DNA of 64,000 nt from Desmodus rotundus (taxonomy: Eukaryota; Chordata; Mammalia; Chiroptera; Phyllostomidae). The position numbers and the translations under genes are program-made. The DNA lies in the NCBI RefSeq assembly GCF_022682495.2, contig NC_071397.1, positions 31,883,427 through 31,947,426 of the forward strand, read 5' to 3'. Positions 54,770 to 64,000 of this stretch are shown here, one piece after another (position 1 is the stretch's first letter; every line of letters begins with the position of its first letter). Under the pieces are notes generated by a model. That model had not been told where the DNA came from, did not search any database, and saw nothing but the letters and a program-made list of their open reading frames with translations.

Positions 54770-54935
54770 CTCCTCTGACTGGTGTGGCTCAGTGGGTTGG
54801 GTATTGCGCCACACACTGAAGGGTTGCCAGTTCGACTCCTGGTTGGGGCATGTCAGTTGGGGTGCTACAACCAATGTTTCTCTTCCTCTTTCCTTTCCCC
54901 ACTCTCTCTAAAAATAAATAAATATTTAATTAAAA
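54770..54935 (+). mobile_element. VES-type SINE (short)
   Basis: The head 'ctctgactggtgtggctcag' is followed by 'ccagttcgactcctggttgg' and an A-rich tail. Confidence 0.85.
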
Positions 54936-54962
54936 ATATTTAATATATTATTATACATATAT

Positions 54963-55130
54963 TAAAGAGAGAGTGGGGAAAGGAGGGAAAAAGAGAGGTA
55001 GGGAAACATCAATGTGAGAGAGAAACATGAATCAGTTACCTCTAGTATGAGCCCCACCAGGGGCTGAACCCACAAACCAGGCATGGGTCCTGACTGGGAA
55101 TTGAACTGGTGACCTTTCACTTCACAGGAC
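54963..55130 (-). mobile_element. VES-type SINE, 5'-truncated, inverted relative to the preceding one
   Basis: A GA-rich stretch and reversed body end at 'cctttcacttcacaggac'; the outer part of the tRNA head is missing. Confidence 0.8.
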
Positions 55131-55734
55131 AATAAATGAATAAATAAATAAATGTAAAGTAAAATCAAAGTTCTAGCTGAGAGCTTCCTGGGTGTGATAC
55201 AGTTCTGTCTCATCAAGCAGACTGGGAAAAAAACTTTTTCCTATTACTAAAATCTAAAAGCAATTTATCACACAATCCCTTAGGGAAAACAGGGCTTTTA
55301 TTAGTGATTTTATAAAAGATGAAAGTAGCTACTATTGTTTGCTGTGTACCAGATAAGAAGAAATTGCTTTACGTGAATTATTGCACTTAACCTCATGATC
55401 AAAATTTTCCTCCTTCTAGAGACAAGGGAAACAAGATTTGGAGATACTAAGTAGCTTCCTATGATGAACACTGCTAGTTGTCTTCCCAGTACCACTGTCT
55501 TGTCCACTGCCCTCTGCCTTGCTGAAAGATCCGTGATTTGGTCTACTCCTCCTTGAAGCCCAGAAGCTAAATCTTCCTTTAAACGAGTCTTGGTCATTGC
55601 AGTCCTCCCAGCATTTGGCCTAGACCTGAGGCTGGTGTGAAACTGACCCAGTGAATTAATTGTAAAGGGGGTCCTCCGGGTGGCTTCTTTGCCATTAAAA
55701 AGGGCACCTCTTTCACGTGATGAAAATGTTCTGA

Positions 55735-55850
55735 AATTACATTGTGGTGATGGTTGCACTTTTCTGTGAATATACTAAATACCGTTGAATTGTACACTTT
55801 CAAAAGGTGAATTTTCTTGTATGATGTATATCAATAAGCTATTATTGATA
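55735..55850 (+). mobile_element. Old L1 3'UTR fragment
   Basis: 'ggtgatggttgcacttttct' and 'gaattgtacactttcaaaag' are common L1M 3'UTR text. Confidence 0.6.
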
Positions 55851-55892
55851 CTAAAAACAAAAACTAAAGGAATGTATGATTGGCAAGCTCTT

Positions 55893-56075
55893 GAGCAATG
55901 ATTCTTAAATCTGATTGGACATCAGAATTCCCAATAGAGCATATTAAAGTAGATGGCAAAGCATTATCACAAGCAATTCTGATTCAGCTGGCCTGGAAAG
56001 GTCTTGGCATCTGTGTTTAACAAGCTCCATAGGTTATTCTGATGCCCAGCCAATTGTGAGAACCACTAGCATGCC
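55893..56075 (+). mobile_element. MER5A-like hAT remnant
   Basis: It starts 'aatgattcttaaatctgatt', contains 'ttctgattcagctggcctgg' and ends 'gagaaccacta', the expected order of a MER5A element with inverted ends. Confidence 0.7.
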
Positions 56076-56682
56076 TCAATAAATATCCATCGTCTCAGCT
56101 GCTTTTGGCAGAAGCTAAATTGCAATTAATTTTATAGTGTGTGCTGGCTCAGGAACCCAGAAAATCAATAATGTGTATGTGCGGAAATCTGAACTTGCAT
56201 TCTATTACAGAAATTCAAGTCTAATGAAAAGCCACTCCATATTCAAAAAAGAGGACGAGATTTTTTTTAATGTAAACTTTGGGCCACTTGAATGCCTGCC
56301 TGGACAAGTATACACCGAAGTGTAAGTACTATTCTCTGAAACTTGTTTCAGTAATTTATATACACATTTTATTTCACCAACTTTAAGATGCATATATTTC
56401 CATATATTTTCATCTCTAAATTGGTGTATGCCCTATAACCATGTCCTAGTATCTTACAATTATAGTTGGCAGCATTTGTCTCTTCCAATTGCAAGTGTCC
56501 TAGATGTGATGAAATAGTGTGTATTTATTTATACTGTGTTGCAATAGAAAATAGATTTCTTACTGTGGATCCTAGTAAAAAATGTTTGAATAAAACAAAT
56601 CTGATTGAATAGCACTACTGCCTGATGGGAAAACTCCAATACATGAGGATTCTTTTACATCTGTGTACTCCTCAAATGAAGA

Positions 56683-56872
56683 CTTTTTTTTATTAATTTT
56701 TAGTTACTCAATTACAGTTGTATGCCTTTTCTCCCCATCCCTCCACCCCACCCCAGCTGAACCCACCTCCCTCCCCCACCTCCACCCTCCCCCTCGATTT
56801 TCTCCATGTGTCCTTTATAGTAGTTCCTGTAAGCCCCTCTTCGCACTGGCCCCACCCCACTCCCCCCTGATG
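56683..56872 (-). mobile_element. L1 3' end fragment
   Basis: 'ttactcaattacagttgtat' followed by C-rich text and 'catgtgtcctttatagtag' is the reversed bat L1 3'UTR. Confidence 0.8.
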
Positions 56873-57903
56873 AAGACTTTTTTAAAAGCCTTTAAAAACA
56901 AATCCTATTTATATCTTCCTAGGCTGTAGTTTGGTTAAGTGATATGATTAAAGCGCGATTGCAGGTTACTGTTGAGCATGGGTCTCCAGTACTCTAACTT
57001 CACACCCTTCTGCACTTTCAGTGGGTTTTTTCCTCCTAAGGACCAGAGGTGCTCCACTAGATTAAAAGTTTCTCCGTCCCTTCTAAGTAATTTAGAAATT
57101 CATTTCTCTTGGTTTAACCTTCAGTTCCCATTCCCACCCTTTGTAGACTATTTTATGCTAAATAGTCTATAAACTATTTATGGAATTGATGTGCTTAATG
57201 AGCCATTATAACACTCAATCTAATGTAAGCATTATGCCAGAGCTTAGAGACTGTATGGGGAATGTAGAGTGTGAATTTCCCTTTGAACAGCACCCTCTGC
57301 CAACTCAAAATACTCTTTGTGTACTCGGAGACAATAGTACATCTGTAGTGTTGGCTAGGGTAAAACACTGTTTTTTCAATCCAGTGCCTTGTAATGAATT
57401 CATTTTTAGTCTTATGTTGGTTGCTCTTTGGATTCTCTTAGGGTTGGTCTATACCCTTTTAAAATATGGACAATCCAAATTTAAAACAACACATTAAGAG
57501 ACATAAAAACACACTGCCTAAATTTAAAAGGAAATATTCCTAGACTATACTATATTTAATACAAGACCAGACTGTGTGTGTATGCACATTTCAAGCAATG
57601 AAAGGAAATATTGTATTTTCTATATTTTCTATTTCACAATGAACAACCTCAACGCGGGGCAATTTAACAGACTTCAGAGACAGGTGTCACAGGTCTGAAG
57701 AAAAACACTAATGAGCAGTTATATGAGAACCTGAACTCCAAGGCACGCATTCCATAGAAAATGTTCTCTGTATCCAACCGTAGCTGAATAAAAACCACCT
57801 TATATCTCAGGAAACATTTAACTGAGTTTTCAGCTCTATGCAGAATCCTGTAGGAGTCTCAACAGAAGTCCAACGGGTCAATCTCAAGAAGGTACGACAA
57901 TAG

Positions 57904-58098
57904 CACCCTGGCCAGGTGGCTCAGTTGGGACCTTGTCCCATACACCAAAAGGTTGAGGGTTCGACCCCCCAGTTAGGGCACATACCTAGGTTGCAGGGTT
58001 TTGATCCTTGGTCAGGGTGCAGACATGAGGCATCTGACTGATGTTTCTCTCTCTCTCTCATGTCGATAAACATATCCTTGGTTGAGGATTAAAAAAAG
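57904..58098 (+). mobile_element. VES-type SINE
   Basis: The head 'caccctggccaggtggctca', 'ggttgagggttcgacccccc' and a CT stretch identify it. Confidence 0.85.
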
Positions 58099-58549
58099 AA
58101 GGGCGAGGAAGAGGAGAGGAGTGGGAGGAGAAGAAAGTATGACAACAACTAAAGTGAGGGACTGCAGGTCAAGGCTGTGCCAGGCCCTTCCTTTTTGGCA
58201 ATGATATAGCTGCACATGTTCCACCTCAATGACTAGGACCCAGGCCTCAGCAAATGTTGCAGATTCTCTCACCAAAAGGCTGAGAACCACTTCCTTGGGC
58301 TCCAGACAGCACTGGAACTTGACTTGCTTATGTGGCAACACTACAGTTTATTACAACACCAACTAGGATACTCCCTCAATCACATGATTTTACTGAAAAT
58401 TTAACCAAGTGGACTATTTAACATTTTTTCTTTTGATATTAGCCATCTGTCCTTTGACCTCTGGAAACCACACTTGCAGAATCATACTGTCTTCTGTCAG
58501 CTTTTGCTGCTAGTTACTCTCATTAAAATAAACCAAACCACCTACTTTT

Positions 58550-58750
58550 GCCCTGGCTGGTGTGGCTCAGTGGATTGAGCACGGGCCTAAGAACCAAAGG
58601 GTCACGTGTTCTATTTCCAGTCCAGGGCACATGCCTGGGATGTGGACCAGGTCTCCAGTAGGGGGCGCATGATAGGCAACCACACATTGATGTTTCTCTC
58701 CCTTTCTTCCTCCATTCCCCTCTAAAAATAAAAACTAAAATCTTTAAAAC
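58550..58750 (+). mobile_element. VES-type SINE
   Basis: The head gccctggctggtgtggctca and the full body to an A-rich tail are present. Confidence 0.9.
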
Positions 58751-58914
58751 AAAACTGTAGGAACTCAAAGTGAATAAGAGGTATTGATTGATGTCAATTA
58801 CATCAGTGGTTCTGGTAGAAAAGAGAATAAAGTTGTTCATTTATCCTAGAGGACAGCCTAGGCATAATAATCATAAGCTACCAGCAGTCAGATTTAAATA
58901 AATATCAAGAAAAA

Positions 58915-59005
58915 ATTTCTCTGTACCTCAGTCTGTAATATGGGTACAATACTTGCCCTTTTGTAAAGGTTGTGAGGATTTAATGTTAATCAAACAAAGA
59001 TGTCA
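58915..59005 (+). mobile_element. MIR fragment
   Basis: 'tgtacctcagtctgtaatat' followed by 'gttgtgaggatttaatg' fits the MIR layout. Confidence 0.6.
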
Positions 59006-59404
59006 ATTAATATATTCAAAGTTGAGTTGAGTGGGTTAGATTAAGAGGCTTTTAGATTTTCTGAGATTTTTTTGATTCTATTGTCATATAGTTATGAGGC
59101 CAAGTTAAGCCTCATATATTGAGATGTCTAGAAGTAGTGCAGTGTTTTCATATTATCCAATTCAATAACTCCTTCTTATCCTCCAAGTTTCAGCTATTCC
59201 TGATATATACCTTCTCTGGCCAATCTGAATTATTTCCCTTTTATTCCTTCCTCTCGTAGCCTCCTTCTTTTCCTTCATAACATTGCCACAGCTCTTTCCA
59301 GTCCTACAGAATCCCAGTGTAGCATTCATTTAGTCAAATTAGTTTCCTTTGTTAAAAAATTAATCATAGCAAAATTAAATTTAAAACTCTCTTAAAAATT
59401 AATC

Positions 59405-59935
59405 TATTACTAATGACTCAGCCACTTTGAAAAGCAGTTTGGCAGTTTCTTATAAAGGTAAGGCATACACTTGCCATATGACCCAGCAATCCCATTCCCA
59501 AGTATTTAACATAAGTTAAATGAAAACCTATAGTCAAACACAAATCTCTATGTGAACGTTTTATTTGTAATCACCCAAAACTGGAAGCGACCAAATATCC
59601 CTTAGCTGGGAAAGAATAAACTATCTTACATCTTTTTCAAAAGAACAGATTATTGATATACTCAATAGACATATGAAAAGAATCATGCTAAGTGAAAGAA
59701 ACCAGACTTAAAAGGCTATACACTGTTCGAACCCAGGTATATGACATTGGTGCAAAGACAAAATCACACGGACAGAAAGTAGACCAGTGGTTACCAAGGA
59801 TTAGGGGAGAGGATTGGTGTTGACTACAGAGACAGACACAGGGAAAGTTTCAGGAACCTGGAGTGCTGTGAACTGTGTAGACATGTCAAAACTTGCATAA
59901 CTGTATACTTTAAAAGGGTGACTTTTAGTGTACGT
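59405..59935 (+). mobile_element. Old L1 3' part
   Basis: 'catatgacccagcaatccca', 'ctaagtgaaagaaaccagac' and 'ccagtggttaccaaggatta' are typical L1 ORF2-end and 3'UTR phrases. Confidence 0.75.
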
Positions 59936-61728
59936 AAATACCTTAATAAGGAAGTGGGAAAAACTTTTAAATATTTTACTTATGTGGTAGGTTTTCTAGT
60001 ATTTTCTTACGATATAAACATTTTATCATCAATTCAGCATTGCTGTCATGATGTCTGTCCCGCAGACACCAAACTGAGCTCCAAACACTTACAGAGACCC
60101 AGGGGCCTACTAAAAGTAGTCCAAGGTAGATGGCAATGTTCCCTCTACTTATTTCACTCATTTCTGCTGGCAACTGCTGGACTGCAACATAACACTCTAT
60201 TTCAAAAACAGTAACAATAACTTCTTTTATGGACCCTCTCGGAGATTTGTGGTATTGAGTCAACAACCTTTCAAGAGCCATGTAGCAGTTTCCTAATAAA
60301 GTTAATACATTTTTCTCTTTGAAATCACTACTGACTGAGCAAGTAATGTATTTACAATAGATATGCTTCAATTCTAGTTTAACTAACCAGGGAAGTTCCC
60401 AGAGACCTACAAATAATGGAGGTTGGTGACTTTGATGCTACCCAGGAGAGAGAACCTATGGGTTTGTAAGTGAAAAAGGCAGTCATGAAAAGTAAAACCA
60501 CATCAGGGAAGAAAATTGTAGGAAGATAAACAGGAAAAAAAGGAAAAATGTCTTATTTCTTCCTTCTCTCTCATCTAAAGCATCATGCCCTCCTCCCATA
60601 TCATTCGCTCCCTTCAGGATATGGATCATAGCTCCAGAATGCAACTTTCTCAACTGACTGCATTTATCTGCAATATTTCATGACGACAAATGAACTAGCG
60701 TTTGATTATCAATCTAAAACATGCAAGGCCATCTTGACACACATGAAATTGTCACTCTTTTTCTGCAGTTTTCCCTTTCAGGAATTGTGAATACTATGGT
60801 CAGGAAAAGCTTCATTTGGTATGAGCTCCATGCTCCACTCAGCAGAAAAGGTAAATAAATTTTAATGAAAATAAAACCCATAGTCCTGGTACTATTCAAG
60901 ACTTTTATACCCCATACTTGAATTACTGAAAATCAAGAGCTCTTCACCACTGATTTGTACAGTTAATAGCCCTTATTGGGCAGAACCAGAACTCAAAAAA
61001 CCAAGTGAATTCACTTTCTTGAGAAAACTGTTGCCCACCTTACTGCTACACCAGAGCTTTGTCAACCTCCTATTTAGCAGTTTAACATTGACCCTTTCCT
61101 GCAAAATTATGGTCAACTTACATTTTGCCTAAAAGAAACTTTTAAATACCAAATATTCAAGAAACTAAGATGTTTTTAGGTGTCTCTTAGTGCGATGAGA
61201 GTGCTGTTAGCTGCAGATAATCTAATCAGAGACAGGGGTATTTAAATCAGAACCTCTATTTAATAGTCTTTTGGAATCACCACAGGAAGATAGAAATGCT
61301 AAGTCACTAAAACCCCAAGGTAATGTTGGCAAATAACCGTATGTATGCCTCATTGTAAAAGCAACCAGACTGTTAAATGTTAGTTCAGTGTAAATTGTCA
61401 TTACTAGTCTGGGTTCCTGAACCAGATAGCTGAGTTCTTAATATACCTGAGATATGGGAGGTGACTTATCGATAGGATTAACTACAGGAAAGGTGAGGGT
61501 CTAACTGTGTTCTGAAATGATGAAAACTTGGCTATTTTACACTGCATATTCTGGGCACAATGGTTTTTTTAAAAATCAGACATGCCTTATAATCTGTGCT
61601 TAACCAGGTTGCCTTTCCAATTTTTTTCATATTCTAAAGGCACACCAGAATTCCTAGGAACAAATCTCAGTAAGATCCTGAGACCTTTACAGGTATTACA
61701 GCATTGGGGCAAATTAAAGTGATTTTCA

Positions 61729-61914
61729 GCCCAGCTGGTGTAGCTCAGTGGGTTGGACACGGGCTGCAAACCAAAGGGTTGCCAGTTTGATTTCCAATCA
61801 GGGCACATGCCTGGGTTGTGGGTCAGGTCCCCAGTGGGGTCCACGTGAAAGGCAACCACACACTGATGTTTCTCTCCATCCCTTTCCCTTTCTAAATAAA
61901 ATCTGTAAAAAAAA
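61729..61914 (+). mobile_element. VES-type SINE
   Basis: The head gcccagctggtgtagctcag, body and A-rich tail are present. Confidence 0.88.
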
Positions 61915-63399
61915 GGTTTTCAAGCACGTTTGTTCTAGTTTCAAAGGCCACTCCAAAATAGTTCATTTTTAATCAATCAAAACACAAGGAAACGCGCTTA
62001 AGTGTAGGAACTCTACTGTAGAGCAAAAGTAAATTTCATCCATGAAATGTACAAATTTGTAGTGACCACCAGTAGGTGGTGCTCAAACCAGGCAATTATC
62101 TTAACCAGTTTGAACTTACTTACTGGACTCTGGTTGCCCTCCTTCCTAGGCAGCTATTTTTTTAACTGCACACAGTTGATCTTATGGCTAGTCAAGCCTA
62201 CAGCTATTAAAATTTGCTTTTCTCAGTTACCAGCTTTTTAAAAGGAACTTGTCTCATCACTAGAAGTATGCAACATAGTTGTAAAAACTTAAGGGGTAGT
62301 TGCCTCGTGGAACCATAAAGAATATTTTAATACTCTTTACACCCCTCATCAAAGTTTCAGCTAGTAGAGGTTTTTACTTTTTAAAGACAAAACATTTCAA
62401 ATTATAATCAACTTGAAAATTAACAGGATTCATTCCACTTACATAACCTTAAGCAGGTAACATAGTATGTGATTTTGCCACTTTCAACTGGGTGTATTAT
62501 AATTTTTACATTTTGTAATGCCTTGTGTTCTGAATAAGTCAAAACCAGGCTTTTACTAGATGGCTGTCACACCCAAGTAAACATTCTAATAACAAATGAC
62601 ACCTTATCCCTGCCTTGTAACCAATCATTGCATGAAAGCTGCCGAATTTTATCAGTTTTAAGTGTTTCAGTGTCCAACTAATTTTAGCAACTTTGTTAAT
62701 TTTCAATGGTGTCATGTTTAAGTGGCACCAAGCAAAATTTCAAAACTAGGTCCTTCCCCCTCATTTGCACTACTTTGCCACTCTTAAATTCTGAGCCTGA
62801 GTTTCTTTACCCAATTTACTAAAGTGGACATTTAAGTATTTAAAGTGACAAAACACACTCAACTTCCAGGATCATTTATTTTTCCTAGAATCTAGATACA
62901 ATTAACTGTAGCAAGACAGTACTCAATACTATTTAAGCCTCATTTTAAGTTCTTTAAACTAGCTCATTTGTAAACGTGAATTCACATCTCAGTAAAAATG
63001 GAAACTAGATTTGACATTAACAAAATTACTCAATATTGATGTTAACTACAAAATTTTTATATGAAACACGTGGACTTAATATACCAGAATTTGGCCTTTA
63101 TAAACTAGCTTACACATGAACAGTTACTTTATTGGTCCTAACCTATTTAGTGTTGCACCAGAGCCCCTCCCACAACTTTTACTAAGTAAACAGATTTCTC
63201 CCCTTAGGACAAAATTAAGTTGTTCCCACCCAGAAAACGAAAACAAAACAAAAAACAAAACACCCCTAACAGATTTATCCAATTCTGAATCATCAGCAAA
63301 TATAACACCAGAAATAGATTATGGGCCACTTTTAACCTAAATAATATAAAAGTTACAGTGCTGATCGAAAGAACACACAGGTTTCTCATTAAACTTTGT

Positions 63400-63405
63400 T
63401 TTAAT
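63400..63405 (-). terminator. EEF1A1 polyadenylation signal (ATTAAA)
   Basis: On the minus strand ATTAAA lies about 270 bases after the EEF1A1 stop, in 3'UTR text closely similar to the human 3'UTR end ('gagacccattaaa'). Cleavage is expected near 63375-63390. Confidence 0.7.
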
Positions 63406-63675
63406 GGGTCTCAAAATTCTGTGACAGATTTTGGTCAAGTTGTTTCCATTAAAAAGTACTGATTTTAAAAACTAATAACTTAAAAACTGCCACACACACA
63501 AAAAAACCAAATGGTCCACAAAACATTCTCCTTTCCTTCTGAAGGTTTTACGATGCATTGTAATCATTAACCAGTCCTTTACTATTAAACTTAAGTGGCC
63601 AATTGAGACAAACAGTTCTGAGACCGTTCTTCCACCACTGATTAAGACTGGGGTGGCAGGTGTTGGGGGTAATAT

Positions 63676-63800
63676 TCATTTAGCCTTCTGAGCTTTCTGG
63701 GCAGACTTGGTGACTTTGCCAGCTCCAGCTGCCTTCTTGTCAACTGCTTTGATGACACCAACAGCAACTGTCTGTCTCATGTCACGAACAGCAAAGCGAC
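63676..63800 (-). CDS. EEF1A1: EEF1A1 last coding exon
   Basis: Acceptor ttttaatag at 63809-63801. It encodes [20 protein letters not shown] and the Lys-rich C-terminus, with stop TGA at 63678-63676. Confidence 0.97.
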
Positions 63801-64000
63801 CTATTAAAACAAAATTGTGTATCATTAGAAACACTTGGCACACACAGAAAAATCTCATTTCAGTAAATTTCTAGTTACATTAAATAGTCATCCTTACCCA
63901 GAGGAGGATAGTCAGAGAAGCTCTCAACACACATGGGCTTGCCAGGAACCATATCAACAATGGCAGCATCACCAGATTTCAAAAACTTTGGGCCATCTTC
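63676..64000 (-). CDS. EEF1A1: EEF1A1, elongation factor 1-alpha 1 (3' end, partial)
   Basis: EEF1A1 is the GTPase that delivers aminoacyl-tRNA to the ribosomal A site. Two coding exons are visible: 64000-63898 (runs off the window; contains [19 protein letters not shown] and SFSDYPPLG) and 63800-63676, the last one, ending in the C-terminus [15 protein letters not shown] through KAQKAK and stop TGA. The 97-bp intron between them (donor gtaagg, acceptor ttttaatag) splits the Gly codon of PPLGRF. The intron and the conserved 3'UTR show that this is the real gene and not one of the many EEF1A1 retrocopies. Only the C-terminal beta-barrel domain is in the window. Confidence 0.97.
63898..64000 (-). 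CDS. EEF1A1: EEF1A1 penultimate coding exon (partial)
   Basis: Reads [20 protein letters not shown] and continues to the donor gtaagg at 63897-63892. The exon extends beyond the right edge of the window. Confidence 0.96.

Larger units (their letters stand above)
54619..57497 (+). other. Unrecognised exon-like ORF chain (putative gene or recent pseudogene)
   Basis: Three open segments join with compatible phases: 54619-54676 (acceptor cacacag, donor gtgaga), 56138-56321 (acceptor attttatag, donor gtaagt) and 57022 onward (acceptor gcactttcag). The third stays open to 57172; a +1 frame change near 57160-57172 then leads into a 105-codon ORF, 57180-57497. That ORF has two N-glycosylation-type sites (NVS, NST), several cysteines and a hydrophobic segment (FIFSLMLVALWILLGLVYTL) followed by a short basic tail, as in a type I membrane protein C-terminus. 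AATAAA follows at 57787-57792. I do not recognise the family. The introns argue against a retrocopy; the frame change suggests decay, a missed intron or a sequence error. Chance ORFs remain possible. Confidence 0.3.
57500..63370. other. MTO1-EEF1A1 intergenic region, right part
   Basis: It contains three SINEs, a MIR fragment (58915-59005) and an L1 piece (59405-59935). Positions 59940-61720 and 61915-63370 are AT-rich and show no gene or repeat I can name; the last part lies just past the 3' end of EEF1A1. Confidence 0.5.

Noticed and set aside
55310..55759. Minus-strand ORF of 149 codons
   Set aside because: Composition is not protein-like and no family is recognised; it overlaps an old L1 3'UTR piece and has no convincing splice or promoter context.
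63676..64000. EEF1A1 retrocopy instead of the gene
   Set aside because: An intron with proper splice sites separates the last two exons, and the position next to MTO1 is the ancestral one.

Overview
The window is mammalian nuclear DNA, most likely from a bat (probably Yangochiroptera). It carries more than twenty tRNA-derived SINEs of the VES type (heads like 'gccctggctggtgtggctca'), many bat-style L1 fragments, and the conserved mammalian gene order CGAS (minus) - MTO1 (plus) - EEF1A1 (minus), as on human chromosome 6q13. The genus cannot be told from the sequence alone.

Layout. Positions 1-17250 hold the 5' three coding exons of CGAS on the minus strand; the last exons must lie left of the window. 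CGAS intron 1 contains a large, several-times-interrupted L1 with a nearly full-length, dead RAF1 retrocopy inside it. Positions 17300-29000 are intergenic: the CGAS promoter with an interferon-response-like element, SINEs, L1 pieces, an FCGR3 (CD16)-like processed pseudogene and a possible ERV LTR. Positions 29000-50650 are the complete MTO1 gene: 12 coding exons with clean splice sites and compatible phases, 692 residues. Positions 50650-63370 are intergenic, rich in L1 and SINE, and contain one phase-consistent chain of exon-like ORFs that I do not recognise. Positions 63370-64000 are the 3' end of EEF1A1 on the minus strand (two last exons and 3'UTR).

How the genes relate. CGAS is the cytosolic/nuclear DNA sensor that makes 2'3'-cGAMP for STING; MTO1 modifies the wobble uridine of mitochondrial tRNAs; EEF1A1 is the translation elongation factor. 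They are neighbours by synteny and not an operon-like functional unit.

Main observation. CGAS exon 1 has an in-frame minisatellite: three nearly identical 75-bp units plus 30-bp partial units, and a separate 33-bp tandem duplication. The array adds about 105 residues of Lys/Ala/Pro/Thr-rich, strongly basic sequence to the disordered N-terminus, making exon 1 encode 325 residues against about 219 in human. The catalytic motifs (GS, ExD, D) downstream are intact, so this looks like a working cGAS with an enlarged DNA-binding tail.
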